This document shows, piece by piece, positions 18,512 through 26,547 of a stretch of 26,547 bases of DNA. Source of the stretch: a virus. The notes under the pieces are model-generated. The model did not search any database. It was not told the DNA's origin and was given only the letters and a program-made list of their open reading frames with translations. Each line of letters starts with the position of its first letter. The first letter of the stretch is position 1. The stretch spans positions 1-26,547 of IMG/VR virus record IMGVR_UViG_3300032296_004125. The stretch is one strand, 5' to 3'. The translations under genes and the position numbers were made by a program.

Positions 18512-21500
18512 CTAGCCTTCTAGTTCTGCGACGCGGGCCTCAAGAGCGTCTACCTTGGCGTTCAATTCCTTGATTGCGCCAGCAGCAATCGCAAGTGCCG
18601 TAATTCCCTCAATATCTGGCATTAAAACACTTTCTGCGTTTATGTATTGATAGTTTGAGTCGCTTGGAGAAATTGCCTCTTCTGTTATTAGGCACGGTTC
18701 AATTTCGCGCAACTCCTGAGCGATAAGGCCAACGCGCCTGTTGGATGGGTCAGAGTATTTATAATTAAACTGCACAGTTCTCATAGAAAGAACCTTATTA
18801 AGCATTCCGGTTGAATAATTAACAATGTTTTCTTTCATTCTTTCGTCAGATGTGCCAGTTGCGCTTACAAATGCCGCAACGTTAGTTGATGATTCCCAGT
18901 AAATTCTATGAACTGGTGTGCTTGTGGTAAATAATGAAAGGTCGCCAACTGCTAGGGTGGATGCAGTTGGGGCAGTGCCGCCACCAGCCTGATCATCGGC
19001 ATACGTTCTTGTAGCCGCCCCAGAGGAACCCGTTCCGGAAGTTCCATGAACCCTGCCAGTAACTATTACTGCGTCGTTAAATGTAAAAGTTGTGCCGTCA
19101 TGGTCAATGATATTTGCGGTTGACCCTGGGCGGAGAGAGCTTGCTGTAACATATGAAGAAAAAGTTCCGTTTCCGGTTATATTAGCCCCGCCCGATGTGA
19201 CTGTCAGCGCCCCTTCAACCGTTAGTGGAATCTTTGATGTAAACAACGATGACGATATCGTAACCCTACTTGTAAAAGTTCCAGCTGTGTCATCTTCGTC
19301 AGTAAGAGATGTTCCGCCAAGTTGAATTGTTCCATCATTTGCTGCAGCAATATCGCCGAACGTTCCTGCAGCCTGAACTACAATTGCTGGATATGTGCTA
19401 CCGCTTGGCTCAAACCAGCCAGACTTTGCGTACATTCTGCCGCCGAGACCGCCAGCGATCCCAACGGTAAATGAACCGGAAGAAAGATTTAGCGTTGTTC
19501 CCGTGATACTTCCGCCAGTGATTGCAACATTAGAAGCAGTCACTGCTCCGGCATTTGTAACGGAGAAAGCAGCAGAAGCACCGGCGGTTGATGTCGCACC
19601 GGCAAAGAAGGCAAGTCCCGTGTCTGCCGCCGTGTCTATGAGTCCGGCATATTTTACCGAGCCAGTAGTTGATGCATTCGTCAGTCGGTCGGAAGCAATT
19701 GTGTATCCACCAATTGTCCCAGATGTGGCAGTGACAGATCCAGTAATTGTTGCGCTAGATGCTGTTATAGCCCCCGTATTACTGACGGTAAAATTCGTTG
19801 AGGTGATTGCATTCGTTCCGCTGTTAACAAGTGCCGCCCCGTACGGGAAAACTTCCGTTTCTGCGACCGTTGCGCTTGTTCCGACGGTGTATGAAAATTT
19901 AGTGTCAGTTGGCGCCGGGCTTGCAAGGATTGTAAATGTTCCGTCAAACGGAGCGCCCATATTTGTAATTTTTACACTGTTACCAGCAGAGTAACCGTGC
20001 GCAACGGTCGTTGTGAGTGTTGCAGTGGTATCAGACTGGACCTTAAGAGAGACATCCCTTAGATTCCCAACTCCAAACCTTGAGTCAATAACAAGGGCGC
20101 CAGACTTTATTACTGAAGCATCAAGACCCGCAGCAGAAATAAGGCCCGCAGTAATGCTATTGGCAACGATATCTCCAGACCCAATTGCGTTTTCCCAGGC
20201 ACCACCTACGCCAACCTTTCTCAGCCCTGGAGGTGTTCCGCCAAGGTGGTAAACGATTGTTCCTTCGGTGTACGAGGCGCTCGGGAGGGTCGGAAGCGTC
20301 GGGCTGCTGATGATCTCAATAGCCTTGAGGCTTGATACAAGCTTTTCCGCAGTAATTGACCCGTCCGCAACCGTCACCGTAGGCTCGTTCGGCTCTGTTG
20401 GACTGCTTACTTCAGTAAACGAGCTTGCAGTAAGGTCGCTTGAGAGTGACCGTACCTTATAGCGATACTGAAGGGCGTTTGTTAGCCCGCCGTCGTTTAC
20501 ATATGTTGCTTTTGTATTTTGAACAGTTCTAAAGTCTGTAAAATTGTAATAGACGTAGCCGCTGACGCTTGTGGTTGAAATTGTTCCGCTTGTAAGCGAT
20601 GCAAACGTAAAGCTTGTTGTTGTCGTTGAGGCGACAGACCACTGGCCCTCAAGCGCCATGATGTTGGTTGTTGTTGACTCAAGGTCAATTCTTATTACGT
20701 CATTGGCTACAAGGCCATGATTTACGGCGGTTGTAACAGTTACTGTCGACCCGCTTCTTGAAATCTCAGAGATTGCCCTAAATATCGCGTCTTGCCGCTG
20801 AACTTCAAATGAGGCGAGTTTTTTGTTTACTTCCCTAGTCTCATCAAAAGACCAGGAAACAGCAACAGATTTGTCGTTTGCGGAAACAGTTAAATCCGAA
20901 GGAATATCTGGCGTTGGAGGGACCGGATTTACATCATCAATTTCCCTGATTCTTTCGCTAAGCCTGATAAAAGCGCTTCTCTGCAGCCTTACATCGCCAC
21001 CTACGGTTATTGTATAGACGATATCCATGCCAAGCATTTTTGCGGCAACAGATTTCACGATCATTGGCTTTGCGATTTCCATCGTATTCCATATAAATGG
21101 AATCACGTCTCCAACTTCAGGAACTGGGTATACCGAGTCAGAGGCGTTTCTTGGCCTCATCTCAAACGTGTATGACTCTATAGGCAGCCCGTTTTCTTTC
21201 CAGTACCCCTCGGCAGAAAGCTCTGCGTCGGCAAGCGTTTCCACCCTGTCGTCGGTAATTGCCGCCTCGACAATTTTTCCGTTTGTCGCCCAGATCCCAG
21301 GCACAAAGTCGTAGTCAACGTACTGAACTGGATTTCCGCTTGTATCTGTTAGCGCAACCTTGTTTCCGCTTGAATCCCTTGTCCTGAACACGGCGTAGAG
21401 GTGCAGCCTGTTGGCGGTGTTTCCGGACTCTACTGGGCTGCTTGGCACTTCCATTTCGTAGATCGGAACGGTGTACGCAGCAAGGTCTTCAAAATCTCCA

Positions 21501-23458
21501 TACCCCATGGCGCCAGTGATCTTGATTACGCTCCAATCTGTGAAGCTTACCGATCCGTGCTGGCTGCTCGTGCACTCTCCAATCAGTCCAATATACGCCG
21601 CGGACGAATTTGATACATTCACAACTTTCCAAAGCTTCTCCCACTGGCCAGCCGCGGATAGGTTCCCAAGCGAGTGCCTTGATATCTCTGTTCCTGAGGA
21701 GTCATACAGCGCGTAGTGGGCGTCAAGCCTGTTAATGTGATCGCTTGCCTTAGCGCGAACAGAGATAAAATACTTTTCTGTGTGGACCACTGCAATTCTG
21801 CTCGCAGATGCTGTTGATATCGCTGTTCCAGAGGTGCTGCTTGTAACCGTGTACCCAGCCCCGTACGGTCCGCTCGTTGATGATCCAAGCGCAAAACCCG
21901 AGGCGGTAGTCCAGCCGTCGATATTCCCGTCGTAAAGCCCGTTGACGACAAGCTCTTTTGGCGTCTTGGCACGATAGTGAAGCCTGCAAGAATAGGCGCC
22001 AGCACCGTCAAACGACCCCTTATCAACCCAGTACTCCGCTCCAGTCTTCTCGGAGATGTAGTCAAGTATGTTTCTAATCGTTCGCCCGCCATACTGCTCG
22101 GCATTTGGCGTGTCGCTCTCCTGGAAGTAAGGACTAAACCTATACTGTGTGTCCACGGCCTCAACGTACGTGCTGGTGTCGAGTCCGATTTCGCTAACCC
22201 ATGAGTTATCGAAAAGCCCACCAAAGACTGAGATCGGATACAGCCATCCACGAACGTTGTCCGCCCCAACACCAAGCCTGTAGTTGTTTCCGCCAACCGT
22301 GTATATCTCACCATCGGCCCAGCCCCTCGCGGATGAGCTCGTCAAAACAGTTGGGGATTCAACGGTTGATAGAGATCCGACAAGCGCTGATCCCCCAGAG
22401 GTGAGATACGCGCCAGTGATGGTCGCAGAGCCGTCATCGCCAACGCTGTCGTATGTGATTTTTGTGCTATTTGGAACAGCTTTGACAAGGACAAAGCCCG
22501 TTTGGGCAACAGAGAACCCAGGCGTTTGCGGAATAGATACAACAATCGGGTCTTCAACTGAAAGCCCGTGTGCTGATGATGTTGTTATCTCAACAACATT
22601 GGATGTTCTTGTTGCCGCAGTAATCGTCTTTTGCGATGTAAGTGTGTTTGCCGTCTTGCCTAGATATTCAACATTCTGCGTGCCAGATCCTGAGGCAGAC
22701 GTTCTTTTTACATATATCCTGACGCTGTCTGCGGATCCCGGGTTTTTCCATTTTATCTTCAGCCTCTGTGTGCTTGTTCCCGCAGACAGCGCAAGTGAAA
22801 CCGCCTTTGTGACTGGCCCATACTGAGGCGTTGCGGAGTCCCTGCCGGTCATTGTGGAGTTTCTTGCCTGAGCTCGAACCTCGTAGGTTCCGTCGGATAG
22901 ATTCCCACCAGTAGACTCAGACGAGAGCGAAAGCCCGTCAATCTGCCCGACCACAGAGGGAAGCGAGGCGGAAGAAGTGTATGTGGTTGTTCCACCGTAT
23001 ATTACGTCAATATCTCTGGAATCTCTTGGGGCATAGTAGTCAGCAACAACGTGCTCTTCAAGTATTGCGGTATTGTCGGCGCACTCAACATCCTGAATGA
23101 TGCTTCCGCCCTGTCGGTTTGTGGACACTCGAGTGATAATTCCAGCAAACAGCACAGTATCTGGGTTTGTTTCAGTATCGACAATCCTTATCTCGGCACG
23201 GTTTGGCACCTCGATAAGGAACGATTCGTCTGCTATTGCGGTGTTCAGCTTGTCAGAAAATGTTGCCCCGGAATAACCAGAAACTTCAGTTGAGGACTTT
23301 GGAAGTATCGTCCAAATTGGGATTCTTGCATTGGCGCTGGTGCCTTCGCTGTTTGATTCCCAGGAAAGATTTTCATAATCGACCCTGCCGCTAATGTCAT
23401 AAAAAGCAGCAGTCTGTCCTTCGTACTTAAGCTTTACCAGTACTCTTACCGAAGCCAT
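18512..23458 (-). CDS. Tail-tip / tail-fibre protein with S74 chaperone domain, 1648 aa
   Basis: A very long structural protein immediately after the tape measure gene. The N-terminal 150 residues and region 400-830 resemble baseplate-hub or tail-tip parts; residues 500-650 look like a carbohydrate-binding beta sandwich; an FN3-like domain begins near 848. Residues 1220-1340 carry the shallow repeats of tail fibres (FTVSNTGAITASSATITG, FSVTNAGAVTASNVAITGG). The C-terminus from about 1535 is an S74 intramolecular chaperone: SDERMKEN (S1537, D1538, K1542), RRVGLIAQEL and a final coiled coil. This domain trimerises and cleaves itself off after folding. Three related beta-rich repeats sit at 286-355, 904-972 and 1142-1213. 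It probably recognises the host surface. ATG at 23458 follows the upstream TAA directly. Confidence 0.85.
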   Translation of the reverse strand: MASVRVLVKLKYEGQTAAFYDISGRVDYENLSWESNSEGTSANARIPIWTILPKSSTEVSGYSGATFSDKLNTAIADESFLIEVPNRAEIRIVDTETNPDTVLFAGIITRVSTNRQGGSIIQDVECADNTAILEEHVVADYYAPRDSRDIDVIYGGTTTYTSSASLPSVVGQIDGLSLSSESTGGNLSDGTYEVRAQARNSTMTGRDSATPQYGPVTKAVSLALSAGTSTQRLKIKWKNPGSADSVRIYVKRTSASGSGTQNVEYLGKTANTLTSQKTITAATRTSNVVEITTSSAHGLSVEDPIVVSIPQTPGFSVAQTGFVLVKAVPNSTKITYDSVGDDGSATITGAYLTSGGSALVGSLSTVESPTVLTSSSARGWADGEIYTVGGNNYRLGVGADNVRGWLYPISVFGGLFDNSWVSEIGLDTSTYVEAVDTQYRFSPYFQESDTPNAEQYGGRTIRNILDYISEKTGAEYWVDKGSFDGAGAYSCRLHYRAKTPKELVVNGLYDGNIDGWTTASGFALGSSTSGPYGAGYTVTSSTSGTAISTASASRIAVVHTEKYFISVRAKASDHINRLDAHYALYDSSGTEISRHSLGNLSAAGQWEKLWKVVNVSNSSAAYIGLIGECTSSQHGSVSFTDWSVIKITGAMGYGDFEDLAAYTVPIYEMEVPSSPVESGNTANRLHLYAVFRTRDSSGNKVALTDTSGNPVQYVDYDFVPGIWATNGKIVEAAITDDRVETLADAELSAEGYWKENGLPIESYTFEMRPRNASDSVYPVPEVGDVIPFIWNTMEIAKPMIVKSVAAKMLGMDIVYTITVGGDVRLQRSAFIRLSERIREIDDVNPVPPTPDIPSDLTVSANDKSVAVSWSFDETREVNKKLASFEVQRQDAIFRAISEISRSGSTVTVTTAVNHGLVANDVIRIDLESTTTNIMALEGQWSVASTTTTSFTFASLTSGTISTTSVSGYVYYNFTDFRTVQNTKATYVNDGGLTNALQYRYKVRSLSSDLTASSFTEVSSPTEPNEPTVTVADGSITAEKLVSSLKAIEIISSPTLPTLPSASYTEGTIVYHLGGTPPGLRKVGVGGAWENAIGSGDIVANSITAGLISAAGLDASVIKSGALVIDSRFGVGNLRDVSLKVQSDTTATLTTTVAHGYSAGNSVKITNMGAPFDGTFTILASPAPTDTKFSYTVGTSATVAETEVFPYGAALVNSGTNAITSTNFTVSNTGAITASSATITGSVTATSGTIGGYTIASDRLTNASTTGSVKYAGLIDTAADTGLAFFAGATSTAGASAAFSVTNAGAVTASNVAITGGSITGTTLNLSSGSFTVGIAGGLGGRMYAKSGWFEPSGSTYPAIVVQAAGTFGDIAAANDGTIQLGGTSLTDEDDTAGTFTSRVTISSSLFTSKIPLTVEGALTVTSGGANITGNGTFSSYVTASSLRPGSTANIIDHDGTTFTFNDAVIVTGRVHGTSGTGSSGAATRTYADDQAGGGTAPTASTLAVGDLSLFTTSTPVHRIYWESSTNVAAFVSATGTSDERMKENIVNYSTGMLNKVLSMRTVQFNYKYSDPSNRRVGLIAQELREIEPCLITEEAISPSDSNYQYINAESVLMPDIEGITALAIAAGAIKELNAKVDALEARVAELEG

Positions 23459-26400
23459 TTAGATCCTTCCTACGCCTGACGACCTCAGCAGTGACCTTTG
23501 GGCCCTTGAGACTTCCTCGGCAAGCTTCCTAATGTCTTGGTCGTTTCTAACAGTTGGGTTATTGATTATAACACTTGCGTTTACCGCGCCGGATGTGCTA
23601 CCGCCAGCTGCACTAATGCCGTGTATTGGTCGATATGTCCTTGGGAACACCCTGGCGACACCGTACGGGGTAACCTGCATTGTTTCCGTGCCAGCCTCGC
23701 CTACCCTAAATATACCAGGGCCCATGATAGTTCCGCCGCTTGCAAAACCGGCAACAGGGTTATACTTCCCAAGCGGGCTAAGTGTGGACTTGAGCTTTGT
23801 GACCTGCACCTCAAACTGCTTCTGTATAGAATCTGCTGCGGACGGTGCGACGCTCATCGATGTTGCAAAGAGCCTTCTCATCTCAGCGCCAACAAGGAAC
23901 ATCTTTAGCGCATTTGAATGTGTCATCCCCCAAACCGTTGGAGAAATTCCTGTTGGCGCCATTTTCTTTGCGCTATCTTGAACTTCTTTCCAAAGTGTCA
24001 TGAATCTCAGCCTTAGGGCACCGAGAGTCATCTTGTTTGCGGTAACCTGCATCCCTGCGGCATCTGACTCAACCTGCTTTTCCATTTGAGCACCGACGCC
24101 ATGCTCTCTCCAGTTGTCGTACGGCCTTCCGCCAAGCGTTGATGTACCGTTTCCAGCAGACCCCGGCGGAGCTGTGTACTGTCCTCCTGGGTCATCGCCA
24201 TCGCCATTGCCTTTTGTTCCGGGGTTGTTAAGCGAGTTTTGCAGCTGCTTGATTTTCTTGACAAGCTTGGCAATCTTATCTGCAAGCTTGATGAATTTTT
24301 CAATTGTCTTTGTCCAGGACCCCAAGAATGACTCCCCAAAATTGGCAGCATCTTCGGCAAGCTCCGCATCAAGGTCGCCAATACTTGCAAACGATTGACC
24401 GTATAGGGCCTTAATTCTCGCAATTGCCTCTGCGCCTGTAATTTTTCCTTGTTCCAAGAGAAGCATGATTCTTTGCATCTCTTCCTGGAACTTCATTCTC
24501 ATCGCCTCAAACCTCTCGTCAATATCCTCAAGTCCCCTGGTTACCGGTTCGCTTGTCATTGCCTCGTCAAGGGCAATTCTCTTTCTCTCAAGCGAAGCCT
24601 GCTTTACGGCATCAGTCTTTGCCTCTTCGGCCTCTCGCATTCTTGCCGCAGCTTCAAGCGGATCAATAGATGCGTCGTAGAGGGCAAGCCGTGCCATTTC
24701 TATGTTTCTATTTGCATCTCGAAGGTTTTTCTCAACAGCGAGCAGTCTATTCTTCTTCTCTTGATCCTCAATTTCGTCCTTAAGTGCCTTAAGGTTCCAT
24801 GTCGTTCCCTCGACAATGACTTCCTGGGTTGCAAGGAACGCCTCTTTTGCCTTCTCAAGCTGCTCTCTGAATCTCTTGTCAAACAGAGCCTGAATTCTGT
24901 TTTGCAGGGCTCCGGATGCTATGTTGAACTTAGCCTTAAGGAAGGAAAGCTTTTCGTTAAGCTTCTCAATTGCCCTTGAAAGGCCTTCAGTTGATTCCTC
25001 AGCACCATTGATGAGAAGATTCCACTGCTCTGCCTGCTCTCTGCTTACCATAAATCGGCTTGCAAGCGTATCTAGCATTTGGTTTAGTTGGTCTACGTTT
25101 GTGAACGGGCCAGCCTGCATTACCGCGGCGACAATTTCAGCCTGAGCCTTCATTGCGGCAAGATTTGCAAGCTGATTGTTTACTATTTCGCCCGTTTCGT
25201 TTCTGATTGGCGTCTCAAACTCAAACGCAAGCTTGTTTTCGTAAACCTTCTGAATCATTGATTGAATGTTGTCTAGCAGAACCATATTCTGCTGCATCTC
25301 TTCGGTATTTAGGCCAAGAGGTGCCGCCGCGTTCGTGAACGCCTCTTCTGCGCTAAGCGAACCGCCAGCCTCATTGAGCGCAGCAAGAACATCTTTAATT
25401 CCGAAATTTATTGATTCGATTTCTGGATTTAGGGCCTTGAATGACGTAACAATGTCGTCAACCTTAAGAGGAATTTGTTCGGCAATTGAAACCATCTCGG
25501 CAAACGTCATCTTGCCGTCTGTCAATGCGTTGTTCCAGATTTCTTGCTCCATCTGTGCCTGGGTCATGTCCATCTCAACGCCTTCGCCAGCAACCTCTCC
25601 GTCTTGGAATTGCGGTCTTCCAACGGCATCAGATATCACTCCGCCTGCCGCTGACCCGAGCATTGAGCCGATGATGGCGCCGATTGGACCCCCGAGCAGG
25701 AATCCAACTAGTCCGCCAATAACAGATGTTATAGATGAAATTGCCGTCCTAATAACATCTGCCTTGTTGACAAAAATGTCAAACAGTGCAAAGAAGCCGG
25801 TCAAAAGAACGGTAGACTTACCAACCAGTCCAAGCCCGTCTTTCAGGGACTTTCCTAGTGCTGCAAGTCCGCCTGCCCCAGTCTTTAGTGCGTTAACAAA
25901 TCCACCACTCTCCTGAACAACATTTTTTGCCCCTTTTGTGCTGAGGTATGCCCCGATTCCGCGCTCTATGCTTGGCCTTAGGGGTCCGCCCGCCAATCCA
26001 ACTGCCGCAGCCCTCGCAGCAGAAGCTCCTCTAAGCCCCGCAAAGGCACCGCCAATAGACCTTGCAAAAGTGGAGATACTTTCTTTGAAGACGCTTACTG
26101 CATTCTTAAAGAATCCCCCAGTAGACTTAAGGTCTGCGCCGAAACCTGCCATCCTGGCTGCTATTGGGGTATCCCTTGTTGCAAGGGCACTGACTCCGGA
26201 CAGGTATTCTTGCCGTGCCGCAACCCCAATAAGTCTTGACCCACCGACCCCAGAAAGGTTCCTTACGCCCTGCGCCGTCTGTGCTGTTGCGGAAACTTGC
26301 GCCTGCGCTGCTGCAACTGTTGCTGAAATATTTTGTCTTTGAACGGGGCTGAAAGCGTTTCCGGTTTGATCAACAACCTTCTGCATGACCACTTTTTGAA

Positions 26401-26547
26401 TCTTAAGTTCACCAGCCGCAGTTCTTGCCTTGTTGGCAAGCGGAGCGCCCATCTGATATGCCTGCCTGGAGGCAATAGTTCCTGCGCTAAACGCACCAAG
26501 TGAGCCAAAGAGCTTCTGGAGGCCTCCAAGTGCACCGCCAGAAGGTG
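23459..26547 (-). CDS. Tape measure protein (5' end cut by window edge)
   Basis: The frame is open to the right edge, so the start lies outside; an ATG at 26452 is internal (the upstream reading continues as GGALGGLQKLFGSLGAFSAG). About 1028 residues are visible. It has Ala/Gly-rich helices, hydrophobic segments (TVLLTGFFALFDIFV and IGGLVGFLLGGPIGAIIGSML), a long coiled-coil part with charged helices (about 500-700 of the visible part), and a C-terminal stretch GGTIMGPGIFRVGEAGTE that is typical of tape measure proteins. The protein sets tail length and is carried in the tail tube. It is followed without gap by the tail-tip gene. Genes for the tail tube and assembly chaperones would be to the right. 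Confidence 0.88.
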   Translation of the reverse strand, partial: PSGGALGGLQKLFGSLGAFSAGTIASRQAYQMGAPLANKARTAAGELKIQKVVMQKVVDQTGNAFSPVQRQNISATVAAAQAQVSATAQTAQGVRNLSGVGGSRLIGVAARQEYLSGVSALATRDTPIAARMAGFGADLKSTGGFFKNAVSVFKESISTFARSIGGAFAGLRGASAARAAAVGLAGGPLRPSIERGIGAYLSTKGAKNVVQESGGFVNALKTGAGGLAALGKSLKDGLGLVGKSTVLLTGFFALFDIFVNKADVIRTAISSITSVIGGLVGFLLGGPIGAIIGSMLGSAAGGVISDAVGRPQFQDGEVAGEGVEMDMTQAQMEQEIWNNALTDGKMTFAEMVSIAEQIPLKVDDIVTSFKALNPEIESINFGIKDVLAALNEAGGSLSAEEAFTNAAAPLGLNTEEMQQNMVLLDNIQSMIQKVYENKLAFEFETPIRNETGEIVNNQLANLAAMKAQAEIVAAVMQAGPFTNVDQLNQMLDTLASRFMVSREQAEQWNLLINGAEESTEGLSRAIEKLNEKLSFLKAKFNIASGALQNRIQALFDKRFREQLEKAKEAFLATQEVIVEGTTWNLKALKDEIEDQEKKNRLLAVEKNLRDANRNIEMARLALYDASIDPLEAAARMREAEEAKTDAVKQASLERKRIALDEAMTSEPVTRGLEDIDERFEAMRMKFQEEMQRIMLLLEQGKITGAEAIARIKALYGQSFASIGDLDAELAEDAANFGESFLGSWTKTIEKFIKLADKIAKLVKKIKQLQNSLNNPGTKGNGDGDDPGGQYTAPPGSAGNGTSTLGGRPYDNWREHGVGAQMEKQVESDAAGMQVTANKMTLGALRLRFMTLWKEVQDSAKKMAPTGISPTVWGMTHSNALKMFLVGAEMRRLFATSMSVAPSAADSIQKQFEVQVTKLKSTLSPLGKYNPVAGFASGGTIMGPGIFRVGEAGTETMQVTPYGVARVFPRTYRPIHGISAAGGSTSGAVNASVIINNPTVRNDQDIRKLAEEVSRAQRSLLRSSGVGRI

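Noticed and set aside
19395-19994. 199-aa plus-strand ORF opposite the tail protein
   Set aside because: Pro/Val/Ala-rich shadow of the Thr/Ala-rich repeats on the other strand; the minus-strand frame has recognisable tail domains.
1-26547. tRNA genes, CRISPR arrays, integrase, attachment sites, insertion sequences, terminase large subunit
   Set aside because: I looked for them by eye and found none that could be supported; a covariance-model tRNA scan would be decisive for tRNAs.

Overview
The window is a piece of a tailed double-stranded DNA bacteriophage genome (Caudoviricetes, siphovirus-like). It holds an HK97-type portal, prohead protease and major capsid protein, head-tail connectors, a long tape measure protein, a giant tail-tip/fibre protein and a lysis pair, next to a compact replication and recombination module. 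There is no host housekeeping gene, tRNA, integrase or CRISPR. Shine-Dalgarno sequences of the AGGAGG type are common, so the host has a normal anti-SD. The metallophosphoesterase with its small HTH partner and the portal C-terminal domain resemble those of aquatic and actinobacterial phages, but this is inference; the host is not resolved. Both ends cut through genes. Neither terminase large subunit nor tail assembly chaperones are present, so they lie outside.

Layout. (1) Positions 1-10334, minus strand: one tightly packed leftward operon. Read in its own direction it holds a four-CxxC protein, a small protein, the portal, small zinc proteins, an HNH protein, an XRE-type HTH protein, a putative single-strand annealing protein, a PD-(D/E)XK nuclease, a replication initiator, a DnaC-like loader, a RusA resolvase, SSB, hypothetical proteins, a MazG-like pyrophosphohydrolase and several tiny ORFs. 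Stops and starts mostly overlap (TAATG, ATGA), which implies translational coupling. (2) Positions 10335-10515: a divergent promoter region. (3) Positions 10401-15668, plus strand: head morphogenesis (protease fusion, capsid, a small protein, two connectors) with two strong hairpins. (4) Positions 15665-17109, minus strand: an HTH protein and a metallophosphoesterase with their own promoter, converging on the head operon by overlapping stop codons. (5) Positions 17198-26547, minus strand: tape measure, tail-tip/fibre protein, endolysin, holin-like protein and a basic peptide, ended by a clear intrinsic terminator.

The most interesting object is the 735-residue protein at 10516-12723. It joins a prohead protease to a complete Dps/ferritin-like domain that keeps a near-perfect set of ferroxidase-centre residues, then a Tudor/SH3-like domain, then an acidic scaffold-like tail. 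The protein should sit inside the procapsid, so a Dps-like shell or iron-oxidising module may be placed beside the DNA-packaging space. The portal protein also has unusual extra domains: a degenerate HAD-like fold and a small conserved C-terminal module. Other points are a run of small Cys-rich proteins, three tiny membrane peptides in the replication operon, a Cys-cluster extension on the MazG-like enzyme, and three diverged beta-rich repeats in the tail protein.
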